DNA of 6,364 nt. Source: Candidatus Latescibacterota bacterium. GTDB taxonomy: Bacteria > Latescibacterota > 4484-107 > B68-G9. The DNA is taken from positions 1 through 6,364 of the forward strand of contig DTYS01000285.1 in assembly GCA_012961755.1 (NCBI GenBank). Reading direction: 5' to 3'. Of this stretch, positions 1 to 6,129 are shown in pieces. The translations under genes were made by a program, and so were the position numbers. Every line of letters begins with the position of its first letter. Position 1 is the first letter of the stretch. The notes beneath the pieces were generated by a model. The model was not told the origin of the DNA, made no database searches, and worked only from the letters and a program-made list of their open reading frames with translations.

Positions 1-435
1 CCTCTTAGCCAGGACTACGGCGGGGACCCTGCGGTAGTTGAACGCTACCATGTGCTTGACCCCCGCCTTCCGCACGGCCTCCAACATCTCCCTCGCCTCT
101 TTAAGGTCGTTGGCCAGGGGTTTCTCGCAGAATACGTGCTTGCCGGCCTCCGCGGCCGCTATGGCTATGTCGTGGTGGGTATCGCCCGGGCTGGAGATGT
201 CCACAAGGTCTATGTCTTCCCTCTCGACCAGCCTCCTCCAGTCGGTCTCGTAGCTCTCCCATCCTAAGCGCTCGGCCGCCTCCTTGACGGCCTTCTCGTT
301 CCTGCCGCATATGGCCTTCATCACGGGGTAGGCCTCCGCATCCGGGAAGAAGAAGGCCATGTCCTTGTACGCGTGGCTGTGGGCCTTTCCCATGAACTGG
401 TACCCTACCAGTCCGACGTTGACGTACTTCGGCAT
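1..435 (-). CDS. Gfo/Idh/MocA family NAD(P)-dependent oxidoreductase, N-terminal part (truncated by window edge)
   Basis: The gene runs off the left edge, leaving 145 codons of a family usually about 330-400 residues long. Residues 6-23 form the Rossmann dinucleotide-binding start (VGLVGYQFMGKAHSHAY), residues 75-84 carry the DLVDISSPGD strand-loop, and residues 104-108 are EKPLA, whose lysine (105) is the conserved catalytic/cofactor-contacting lysine. AFNYRRVPAV at 131-140 opens the C-terminal substrate domain. Family members oxidise or reduce sugars, inositols or related polyols in the cytoplasm; the substrate domain is missing, so the substrate cannot be inferred. The start is fixed by an AGGAGGT ribosome site (complement of 440-446), four bases before the ATG and inside the end of the preceding gene. 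The methyltransferase stop codon lies 2 bp upstream, so translation is probably coupled. Confidence 0.9.
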   Translation of the reverse strand, partial: MPKYVNVGLVGYQFMGKAHSHAYKDMAFFFPDAEAYPVMKAICGRNEKAVKEAAERLGWESYETDWRRLVEREDIDLVDISSPGDTHHDIAIAAAEAGKHVFCEKPLANDLKEAREMLEAVRKAGVKHMVAFNYRRVPAVVLAKR

Positions 436-437
436 AG

Positions 438-1187
438 CTACCTCCTCGCTTGAGGGTTTACGTCCAACGCGGCCGTACGCTTCTTGAGGAACCTGAGCGA
501 AATGTAGAAGACGACCGCCGCAGAGCCCAGTGCCCCCCAGAGCGGGTCCGTCCTCACCCTCCCCTCGGCCGAGGACCTGGCCAGGAGGTCCAGGACCGAG
601 AAGACGAAAACCACCTCCGAGATAGCGTAGAACTCCTTCCTCAGGGCGGACCTCCAGGAGAAGGGAAGGGATGGGGAACGGTAAGCCTTAAGGTTGGGGA
701 GGACCGCCGGGGTCCTGTCCGCCCAACTTCTGAACTCCTTCCCGAACTTCCCCTCTAAGAATTCCTCCTCCCTGAAGGCTATCCTCTCGTAGAAGAGGAG
801 GCAGGAAAGGAGCACTATCACGGGGAGGTACCACGTCCTCGTGAACAGGGCCACCCCCAAGGCTATGAGGGCGTTGCCGAGGTACAGCGGATGGCGCAGG
901 ACGGAATAGGCTCCGGACGTGTTGAGGGAGTCCGCCCTCTGTCCCCTCCTGTTTCGGCCGGACGTACCCTCAGGAACGGTCCCTGAAACCCAAACCCTCA
1001 GGGCCACCCCCATCATCGACACCCCGAAGCAGATGAACTCCCAAACTCGATAAAGCCCCTGCGAACCTCCGGGGTAGCCGAAGTCGCGCAAGCTCAGGAG
1101 GACGAGCGGCAGGAGCAGGAGGGGAAGGTGTCCCCTCCACCTGAAGAGGAACTCCCCCGCCCTGGAGAAGTGTTCCTGGAGCTTCAT
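438..1187 (-). CDS. Integral membrane methyltransferase of the isoprenylcysteine carboxyl methyltransferase (ICMT/PEMT) superfamily
   Basis: A 249-residue membrane protein. Hydrophobic segments are seen near residues 19-33, 50-66, 104-116, 118-133, 190-203 and 216-233. The core signature is clear: GTVPEGTSGRN (69-79), LNTSGAYSVLRHPLYLGN (88-105) with the RHP motif at 98-100, then a paired glutamate region REEEFLEGKFGKEFRSW (139-155) and TPAVLP (159-164). In this superfamily these elements bind S-adenosylmethionine and the acceptor at the membrane face. Bacterial relatives methylate lipid or small-molecule acceptors rather than prenylated proteins. From memory, the GTSGRN form with a C-terminal extension resembles proteins related to Leptospira LmtA, a lipid A 1-phosphate methyltransferase, so a membrane-lipid phosphate is one candidate acceptor; this is inference. 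Its ATG overlaps the upstream gene's TGA (ATGA), and AAGGTAGG precedes the start. The family call is firm, the substrate unknown. Confidence 0.85.
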   Translation of the reverse strand: MKLQEHFSRAGEFLFRWRGHLPLLLLPLVLLSLRDFGYPGGSQGLYRVWEFICFGVSMMGVALRVWVSGTVPEGTSGRNRRGQRADSLNTSGAYSVLRHPLYLGNALIALGVALFTRTWYLPVIVLLSCLLFYERIAFREEEFLEGKFGKEFRSWADRTPAVLPNLKAYRSPSLPFSWRSALRKEFYAISEVVFVFSVLDLLARSSAEGRVRTDPLWGALGSAAVVFYISLRFLKKRTAALDVNPQARR

Positions 1188-1624
1188 CCTACCTTCTTCC
1201 TGAATTCTGCGTAGTACCTCGTGGCCCTCCTCACGAGCTCGGGCCTCTCCCCTTCTAGCTCCTTGAGGAGTTCCGGATCGAAGAGCCTTTCGGGGTCCCT
1301 GTTCTCCTGGAACAACCTCAGGAAGAGCTCCCTCACCTCAACGTCCTCCCCTACGACCGAGAGCAGCCTCTCCAGGTCCTCCTCCCTCTTCTTCTCCATA
1401 AGCTTCCCGTACAGCACCGGCCCTAAGCACTCCCTGGCGCTCGGGCACCACTCGGCACATGAAAGGTCGGCCCTCGGATTGAGGACTGTGCCTCCACAGT
1501 GAGGACATCTACGCTTGATGTCGGTCTTGAAGAACTCCACCTCCTGCCCGCAGTGCGGACAGGGCAGGTCGTATATGTCCTCGGGCCTCCAGAACTGCCT
1601 GCTCTGTCCCGGACAGGTCTGCAT
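1184..1624 (-). CDS. Small zinc-ribbon protein with eight N-terminal cysteines, function unknown
   Basis: The 146-residue product has cysteines at 4, 22, 25, 40, 43, 56, 60 and 66. CPHCG at 22-26 and CPHCGG at 40-45 are zinc-ribbon knuckles; CPGQSRQFWRPEDIYDLPC precedes them and LSCAEWCPSARECLG (54-68) follows. I recall the same layout (CPGQ-x-FW-P, two CPxCG knuckles, then a C-x3-C-x5-C cluster) at the N-terminus of bacterial proteins annotated as HD-domain phosphohydrolases; here no HD domain follows, only a charged, probably helical tail of about 78 residues. Zinc or iron-sulfur binding is inference. The start at 1624 is preferred over an in-frame ATG at 1675 because AGGAGG (complement of 1630-1635) lies five bases before it and the earlier ATG falls inside the predicted -35 box. 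It overlaps the methyltransferase gene by 4 bp. Confidence 0.75.
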   Translation of the reverse strand: MQTCPGQSRQFWRPEDIYDLPCPHCGQEVEFFKTDIKRRCPHCGGTVLNPRADLSCAEWCPSARECLGPVLYGKLMEKKREEDLERLLSVVGEDVEVRELFLRLFQENRDPERLFDPELLKELEGERPELVRRATRYYAEFRKKVG

Positions 1625-1629
1625 AGCTT

Positions 1630-1635
1630 CCTCCT
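1630..1635 (-). promoter_or_regulatory. Ribosome binding site that sets the zinc-ribbon gene start
   Basis: On the minus strand AGGAGG followed by AAGCT leads directly into the ATG at 1624. No comparable site precedes the upstream in-frame ATG at 1675. Confidence 0.8.
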
Positions 1636-1646
1636 GTTTTATGGGA

Positions 1647-1675
1647 AATATAGCCCAATCAGGAGGGCAGGTCAA
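1647..1675 (-). promoter_or_regulatory. Predicted sigma-70-type promoter for the minus-strand operon
   Basis: Reading the minus strand, TTGACC (1675-1670) is followed after 17 bases by TATATT (1652-1647). Five of six bases match consensus in each box and the spacing is ideal. Transcription would begin near 1640, giving a leader of about 16 nt that just contains the AGGAGG ribosome site. Predicted by eye only. Confidence 0.65.
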
Positions 1676-1691
1676 GCAATTTAATCTTGAC
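1671..1691. repeat. Inverted repeat GTCAAG-N9-CTTGAC linking the two divergent -35 boxes
   Basis: GTCAAG at 1671-1676 is the exact reverse complement of CTTGAC at 1686-1691, centred on 1681. Each arm contains most of one promoter's -35 box. The symmetry may only reflect two back-to-back TTGAC boxes, but a dimeric regulator bound here would affect both promoters at once. Confidence 0.5.
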
Positions 1692-1715
1692 AGGAGGTCC
1701 GGAGAATCTTATCTT
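1687..1715 (+). promoter_or_regulatory. Predicted main promoter (P1) of the yceD-rpmF-plsX-fab operon
   Basis: A perfect TTGACA (1687-1692) is followed after 17 bases by TATCTT (1710-1715). Transcription would start near 1722 and give a leader of about 50 nt before yceD. The -35 boxes of this and the minus-strand promoter are separated by 11 bp. Predicted by eye. Confidence 0.6.
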
Positions 1716-1732
1716 TTCGGGGTACATTCGTC

Positions 1733-1761
1733 TTGCTTTCACCGAAGGTTTGATTTATATT
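1733..1761 (+). promoter_or_regulatory. Possible second promoter (P2) very close to the yceD start
   Basis: TTGCTT (1733-1738), a 17-base spacer and TATATT (1756-1761) form a plausible promoter. The start site would fall near 1768, only about four bases before the yceD ATG, so the transcript would be nearly leaderless. Weaker than P1 on the -35 box, stronger on the -10 box. Confidence 0.4.
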
Positions 1762-1771
1762 TAAGAGTCCT

Positions 1772-2275
1772 ATGAAACTACAAATTAAAGGTCTGAAGGA
1801 AGGCATAAACATCCTCCGGATGGAGGGGACGCCCGAGGAGGCTGACCTCAGGGATTCAGGGCTTGAGTTCGTCTCACCTGTAGAACTTTCCCTTAAGGTG
1901 GTCAGACATAGGGAAACTTTCTGGGTGGGTGCCGTGATAAAGGTTTCGGTCGTCTTGGAGTGCGCTAGATGTCTGAAGCGATACAAGGAAGGCCTGGAGG
2001 CGGAATTTAAGCTCGTTGTGAGAAGGGGAGGAGGTCCCCTTCCCGGATGGGACGAGGAGGATATGAAATTGGTCCCCCCCGATGCCGAGGATGTGGACAT
2101 AACCCAGGAGGTCCACGATTTCGTCCTCCTCTCCGTGCCCATGAAACCCCTCTGCTCCGAAGGCTGTAAGGGGCTTTGCCCGGTCTGTGGAGCGGACCTG
2201 AACGAAGGGGAGTGTGGATGCAGGAGGGAGCGGACCGACCCACGCTGGGAGGCGTTGACCAAGGTAGCGTTATGA
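1772..2275 (+). CDS. yceD: YceD/DUF177 family protein, 23S rRNA accumulation factor
   Basis: The 167-residue product belongs to the DUF177 family, which commonly sits directly before rpmF and is linked to 23S rRNA accumulation and ribosome assembly. ECARCLKRY at 63-71 supplies the C-x2-C knuckle of the central strand region. The C-terminal part SVPMKPLCSEGCKGLCPVCG (121-140) continues into cysteines 148 and 150 and ends with DPRWEALTKV (156-165), a family signature. Cysteines 128, 132, 136, 139, 148 and 150 probably bind metal, as in the cysteine-rich versions of the family. Length is normal. The ribosome site is poor: only AAGAG at 1763-1767, four bases before ATG, in contrast with strong sites elsewhere in the operon. 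It is the first gene of the lipid operon, 12 bp before rpmF. Confidence 0.9.
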   Translation: MKLQIKGLKEGINILRMEGTPEEADLRDSGLEFVSPVELSLKVVRHRETFWVGAVIKVSVVLECARCLKRYKEGLEAEFKLVVRRGGGPLPGWDEEDMKLVPPDAEDVDITQEVHDFVLLSVPMKPLCSEGCKGLCPVCGADLNEGECGCRRERTDPRWEALTKVAL

Positions 2276-2287
2276 CCGGAGGAGAAG

Positions 2288-2470
2288 ATGGCCTTACCCA
2301 AAAGGAAACATTCCAGGTCCCGTAGGGACAAGCGTAGGGCGAACTGGAAGGCGAAGGCCCCTACAGTTGTCTCATGTAAGCACTGTGGGCAGCCAAGGTT
2401 AGCTCATAGCGCCTGTCCGAACTGCGGATATTACGGGAACAGGCAGATAATCATCCCTAAGGAGAAGTGA
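2288..2470 (+). CDS. rpmF: 50S ribosomal protein L32, zinc-binding form
   Basis: The 60-residue product starts MALPKRKHSRSRRDKRRANW, the basic rRNA-binding tail typical of L32, and then carries C30-x2-C33 and C43-x2-C46 (CKHCG and CPNCG), the four-cysteine zinc ribbon of the C+ form of the protein, ending GYYGNRQII. Length is normal. A GGAGGAG ribosome site at 2278-2284 precedes the ATG. The gene is placed between yceD and plsX, the standard arrangement in many bacteria, linking ribosome production to membrane lipid synthesis through shared transcription. Confidence 0.97.
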   Translation: MALPKRKHSRSRRDKRRANWKAKAPTVVSCKHCGQPRLAHSACPNCGYYGNRQIIIPKEK

Positions 2471-2485
2471 CGGGACCGTAAGCCT

Positions 2486-3478
2486 ATGAGGATAGCAGTG
2501 GACGCGATGGGAGGGGACCACGCTCCCCATAACCTTATAGCTGGGACCAGGGAGGCGCTTTCTGCCTTCCCCGACGTGGAGGTCGTGCTCGTAGGTGACG
2601 AGAGGGTCCTGAAGAGGGAGCTCAGGAAGTTTCCTGACGAAGGCAGATTACGGGTCGTGCACGCTTCGGAGGTTATAGGGATGGAAGAGGCCCCCGCAGC
2701 CGCCATCCAGAAGAAGAAGGATGCCTCTATAGCTGTGGCGGTCCGGCTCCAGAAGGACGGGGAGGCGGAGGCGGTCGTGAGCGCGGGGAACACTGGGGCT
2801 GTGGTGGTCTCTTCCCTTTTAGAGCTCGGAAGGATAAAGGGTGTGAGCAGGCCGGCCATAGCCGCCCCCTTCCCTACGAAGGAGGGCGTCTGCGTGCTTT
2901 TGGACGCGGGAGCGAATCCCGTGGCAAGGCCTAAGTGGATGTTACAGTTTGCAGTTATGGGAAGTCTATATGCTAACCACATCTTAGGGGTCAGGAAGCC
3001 CAAAGTGGGGCTCCTGAGCATAGGGGAGGAGAGCTCCAAGGGGAACGACCTTATAGTTGAAGCCCATTCCCTCCTAAAGGGTTCGGGCCTGAGGTTTATA
3101 GGGAACGTCGAGGGGAGGGATATATTGAGCGGTGTGGCGGATGTGATAGTGTGCGACGGGTTCGTGGGAAATGTGCTCCTCAAGTTCACTGAGAGCATAA
3201 TGGACTTCTTCTCAGCTTCCCTCAGGACGAAGGTGTCCAAGGACCTCCTCAGACGCTTGGGAGCTTTACTCCTCAGGCCTGCGATACAGGAACTTAAGCA
3301 GGAGATGGACTATGAGGAGTACGGCGGAGCCCCCCTCCTTGGGGTGAACGGGGTCGTAGTGAAGTGCCACGGAAGTTCCTCGCCCAAGGCCATAAAGAAC
3401 GCCTTCGGAGTGGCCAGGAGGATGTGTTTAGAGAAGATAAATGAACATATAATGAAGAACATTCGGGAGGACAAGTAG
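2486..3478 (+). CDS. plsX: Phosphate acyltransferase PlsX (acyl-ACP:phosphate acyltransferase)
   Basis: PlsX converts acyl-ACP and phosphate into acyl-phosphate, which PlsY uses to acylate glycerol-3-phosphate; it acts as a peripheral membrane enzyme. The 330-residue product is full length and carries the family hallmarks in order: DAMGGDHAP (6-14), VVSAGNTGAVV (97-107), LLDAGANPVARP (138-149), LLSIGEESSKGND (176-188), FIGNVEGRDI (204-213), CDGFVGNVLLKFTE (223-236) and EYGGAPLLGVNGVVVKCHG (278-296). The start is fixed by the conserved MRIAVDAMGGD opening. No strong ribosome site is seen in the 15-base gap after rpmF, so translation may depend on coupling. The stop TAG abuts the fabH ATG directly. 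No fapR gene lies before it, unlike in Bacillus. Confidence 0.97.
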   Translation: MRIAVDAMGGDHAPHNLIAGTREALSAFPDVEVVLVGDERVLKRELRKFPDEGRLRVVHASEVIGMEEAPAAAIQKKKDASIAVAVRLQKDGEAEAVVSAGNTGAVVVSSLLELGRIKGVSRPAIAAPFPTKEGVCVLLDAGANPVARPKWMLQFAVMGSLYANHILGVRKPKVGLLSIGEESSKGNDLIVEAHSLLKGSGLRFIGNVEGRDILSGVADVIVCDGFVGNVLLKFTESIMDFFSASLRTKVSKDLLRRLGALLLRPAIQELKQEMDYEEYGGAPLLGVNGVVVKCHGSSSPKAIKNAFGVARRMCLEKINEHIMKNIREDK

Positions 3479-4462
3479 ATGCCCTGGTCGTACATCGCCG
3501 GCACGGGCTCGGCCGTGCCCGAGAGGGTCCTCACCAACGAGGACTTGGAGAATATGGTCGACACGAGCGACGAATGGATAAGGACGAGAAGCGGCATAGA
3601 GCGCCGCCATATAGCCGAAGAAGATGAGACCACGGCCACGCTCGGAGCGGAGGCTGCACGGAAGGCGTTGGAGGACGCGGGAGTGAGCCCGGAGGAGGTG
3701 GACTTCATAATAGTGGCCACGGTGACCCCCGAGATGCTCTTCCCGTCCACGGCATGCGTCATCCAGGATATGATAGGGGCGAAGAACGCAGGCGCCATGG
3801 ACCTGAGCGCTGGATGTTCAGGGTTCATCTACGCCCTTTATGTGGCCGACAGTTTCGTGAGGATCGGTCAGTCCGAGACCGTGCTCGTGGTGGCATCGGA
3901 GACCCTCTCCAAGATCACGGACTGGACCGACAGGAGCACGTGTGTGCTCTTCGGCGATGGAGCTGGCGCGGCCGTGATTATGCCGAGCCCGGACGGCGAG
4001 AGGGGGATAATAAACACGATCCTCGGAAGCGACGGTTCCAAGGGCGAGCTGCTCTATATGCCCGCAGGAGGCTCAAGATATCCGGCTTCGCACGAGACTG
4101 TGGACAAGAGGATGCATTACATAAAGATGAACGGTAGGGAGGTATTCAAGATAGCTGTGGAGGCCATGGGGGAGGCCGCAGCTTCGGTGGTGGAGGGGGC
4201 AGGATACAGGCCCGAGGATGTGGACCTTTTGATCCCACACCAGGCCAACATCAGGATAATAAAGGCCACCGCCAAGAGGCTGGGCATATCTATGGACAGG
4301 GTTTACGTGAACATCCAGGAGTACGGCAACACATCGGCCGCCAGTATCCCCATAGCCTTAGATGAGGCCAAACACAAGGGCTTTCTAAGACCAGGCGACT
4401 TAGTGGTCGCTGTAGCGTTCGGGGCAGGGCTCACTTGGGCTTCCACTTTCTTCAGGTTCTGA
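3479..4462 (+). CDS. fabH: Beta-ketoacyl-ACP synthase III (FabH)
   Basis: FabH starts fatty acid synthesis by condensing a short acyl-CoA (usually acetyl-CoA) with malonyl-ACP. The 327-residue product has the full catalytic triad: Cys113 in DLSAGCSGF (108-116), His254 in IPHQAN (252-257) and Asn284 in EYGNTSAAS (281-289). The N-terminal VDTSDEWIRTRSGIERR (27-43), with its conserved Trp and Arg, is the CoA-binding region, and FGDGAGA is at 158-164. The sequence does not decide between straight-chain and branched-chain primers. Its ATG follows the plsX stop with no gap; GGGAGG at 3465-3470 inside the end of plsX serves as ribosome site. Confidence 0.97.
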   Translation: MPWSYIAGTGSAVPERVLTNEDLENMVDTSDEWIRTRSGIERRHIAEEDETTATLGAEAARKALEDAGVSPEEVDFIIVATVTPEMLFPSTACVIQDMIGAKNAGAMDLSAGCSGFIYALYVADSFVRIGQSETVLVVASETLSKITDWTDRSTCVLFGDGAGAAVIMPSPDGERGIINTILGSDGSKGELLYMPAGGSRYPASHETVDKRMHYIKMNGREVFKIAVEAMGEAAASVVEGAGYRPEDVDLLIPHQANIRIIKATAKRLGISMDRVYVNIQEYGNTSAASIPIALDEAKHKGFLRPGDLVVAVAFGAGLTWASTFFRF

Positions 4463-4465
4463 GGG

Positions 4466-5383
4466 ATGCGCTGGGCTTTCCTATTTCCGGGACAGGGTTC
4501 CCAATACGTTGGCATGGGGGCCGACCTTTACGAGCGTTCCGAGATCGCCAGGAAGACTTACGATGAGGCCGTGGACGTCCTGGGGTGGGACGTGAGGGAG
4601 GTCTCCTTCAAAGGCCCCGAGGAGGCCTTAAGGGCGACCAACATGACGCAGCCTGCCATCTTCGTCCACAGCGTCGCGGTTTGGAGGATATTGGAGGAGA
4701 GAGGGATCTTCCCTGAGGTTGTTGCAGGACATAGCCTTGGAGAATACACGGCCTTGGTCGCGGCGGGCTGTCTGAGCTTCGAGGAGGGGCTCAAGCTCGT
4801 GGCCTTGAGAGGTAAGCTTATGCACGAGGCTGGTGAGAGGAGGCCGGGCAAGATGGCGGCGGTCATAGGCCTTGCCGACGATGAGGTACGGAGGCTCTGC
4901 GACGAGATCGAAGGTGAGGTGGTGGCCGCTAACTTCAACGCCCCTGGTCAGGTGGTGATCTCAGGGGAGGTCGGAGCGGTGGACAGGGTCGTAGAAAGGG
5001 CCAGGAAACACGGCGCGAGGAGGGTCGTCCTACTGAAGGTGAGCGGCGCCTTCCACTCCCCACTTATGGAGGACGTGGGGGAAGCGATGAAGGAGGCCAT
5101 AGATGAGGTACCTTGGAGCGAACCGAGGGTCCCCGTGATACCTAACGCCACCGCAAAGCCCACCAGGGACACGGTGGAACTTAAAAGGTGCCTCGTGGTC
5201 CAGCTTACGAGCCCCGTGAGATGGACGGAGACCCTTTACTCCCTCGGGGAGATGGAGGTGGACGGAGCCTTGGAACTCGGCCCTGGACATGTACTCCAGG
5301 GCCTGGTCAGAAGGACCTTGCCGGGATTCAAGGTGGCGGGGGTCGATATGTGGGAGGACGTAGAGCGCCTGGAGGAAGGATGA
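4466..5383 (+). CDS. fabD: Malonyl-CoA:ACP transacylase (FabD)
   Basis: FabD moves the malonyl group from CoA to the ACP phosphopantetheine, feeding FabH and the elongation synthases. The 305-residue product has LFPGQGSQYVGMG (6-18), the nucleophile elbow GHSLGEY (88-94) with Ser90, the carboxylate-binding Arg115 in ALRGKLM, GAFHSPLM (194-201) with catalytic His197, and QLTSPVRW (246-253). Length is normal for the family. It begins three bases after the fabH stop. The GAGGG just before the ATG is too close to be an ideal ribosome site, so coupling to fabH translation is likely. Its last bases overlap fabG by 4 bp. Confidence 0.97.
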   Translation: MRWAFLFPGQGSQYVGMGADLYERSEIARKTYDEAVDVLGWDVREVSFKGPEEALRATNMTQPAIFVHSVAVWRILEERGIFPEVVAGHSLGEYTALVAAGCLSFEEGLKLVALRGKLMHEAGERRPGKMAAVIGLADDEVRRLCDEIEGEVVAANFNAPGQVVISGEVGAVDRVVERARKHGARRVVLLKVSGAFHSPLMEDVGEAMKEAIDEVPWSEPRVPVIPNATAKPTRDTVELKRCLVVQLTSPVRWTETLYSLGEMEVDGALELGPGHVLQGLVRRTLPGFKVAGVDMWEDVERLEEG

Positions 5384-6117
5384 AGGGGTTGGAAGGTAAG
5401 GTGGCCATCGTGACCGGGGCGGGAGGGGGCTTCGGGAGGGCGATATCGTTGAGGTTCGCCCAGGAGGGGGCGAGGGTTGTGTTAGGTGACGTAGTCCCGA
5501 CCGAGGCTCTGGCGGATGAGGTGAAGGAGGGGGGAGGAGAGGCCCTTTCGGTCCATATGGATGTCACGGACGGCCGAAGTGTGGTGGAGGCGGTGGAGGC
5601 TGCAAGGCAGAAGTTCGGTACGGTCCACATATTGGTCAACAACGCAGGGATAGCCAAGGATTCACTCCTGGTGAGGATGGACGAGGAAGGATGGGACAAG
5701 GTATTGGCAGTGAACCTAAAGGGGGCCTTCCTCTGCACTAAGGCCGTCGCGAGGATCATGATGAAGCAGCGTTGGGGTAGGATAGTGAACATCTCGTCGG
5801 TCGTGGGGGTCATGGGAAACGCCGGTCAGGCGAACTACTCCGCCTCTAAGGCAGGGCTGATAGGGCTCACTAAGTCCGCTGCCAAGGAGCTCGCCCCGAG
5901 AGGGATAACCGTAAATGCTATCGCTCCTGGATACTTCCTAACACCGATGACGGAGGGACTTTCCGAGGAAGTGAAGAAGGCCTATGTATCCCAGGTACCC
6001 TTAGGTAGACCTGGAAGGCCCGAGGAGGTTGCCTCCCTTGTGGCCTTCCTCTCGTCGGAGGAGGCATCTTACATAACCGGCCAGGTGATACACGTAGATG
6101 GTGGGATGGTGATGTAA
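5380..6117 (+). CDS. fabG: 3-oxoacyl-ACP reductase FabG (short-chain dehydrogenase)
   Basis: FabG reduces 3-ketoacyl-ACP to 3-hydroxyacyl-ACP in each elongation cycle. The 245-residue product is full length: Rossmann motif TGAGGGFGR (12-20), NNAG (87-90), Asn112, Ser140 in NISSVVG, Tyr153 and Lys157 in YSASK, and the C-terminal YITGQVIHVDGGMVM (231-245). The start at 5380 overlaps the fabD stop as ATGA, with GGAGG at 5371-5375 ahead of it; the frame stays open upstream, but that part is fabD read in another frame. Unusually, the glycine motif lacks the arginine of the common TGASRGIG and strand two ends in Asp37 (LGDVV), features that in classical short-chain dehydrogenases favour NADH over NADPH. 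Neighbours and the FabG-typical segments (KDSLLVRM, NISSVVGVMGNAGQANY) support the assignment. Confidence 0.95.
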   Translation: MKGLEGKVAIVTGAGGGFGRAISLRFAQEGARVVLGDVVPTEALADEVKEGGGEALSVHMDVTDGRSVVEAVEAARQKFGTVHILVNNAGIAKDSLLVRMDEEGWDKVLAVNLKGAFLCTKAVARIMMKQRWGRIVNISSVVGVMGNAGQANYSASKAGLIGLTKSAAKELAPRGITVNAIAPGYFLTPMTEGLSEEVKKAYVSQVPLGRPGRPEEVASLVAFLSSEEASYITGQVIHVDGGMVM

Positions 6118-6118
6118 A

Positions 6119-6125
6119 AAGGAGG
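6119..6125 (+). promoter_or_regulatory. Very strong ribosome binding site of acpP
   Basis: AAGGAGG within an A-rich run, four bases before the acpP ATG, is the best match to the anti-Shine-Dalgarno sequence in the operon. This suits acyl carrier protein, which is needed in far larger amounts than the enzymes encoded upstream. Confidence 0.75.
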
Positions 6126-6129
6126 AAAG

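Noticed and set aside
1625..1675. Upstream in-frame ATG extending the zinc-ribbon protein by 17 residues
   Set aside because: This ATG sits within the predicted -35 box and has no ribosome site, whereas the ATG at 1624 has AGGAGG at ideal distance.
1625..1771. FapR-type operator or riboswitch upstream of yceD
   Set aside because: No palindrome resembling the FapR consensus is present, and about 50 nt of leader is too short for a known lipid or metabolite riboswitch.
1681..2331. Long minus-strand open frame (216 codons) opposite yceD
   Set aside because: It lies antisense to a clearly recognised gene, its translation is serine/threonine-rich with no family features, and it is explained by codon bias of the plus strand.
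2431..3240. Long minus-strand open frame (269 codons) opposite plsX
   Set aside because: Shadow of plsX; composition is low-complexity S/T/P-rich and there is no ribosome site or motif.
5188..5379. 64-codon N-terminal extension of FabG
   Set aside because: It is fabD read in another frame; the start at 5380 has GGAGG ahead, an ATGA overlap with fabD and the family's normal length.
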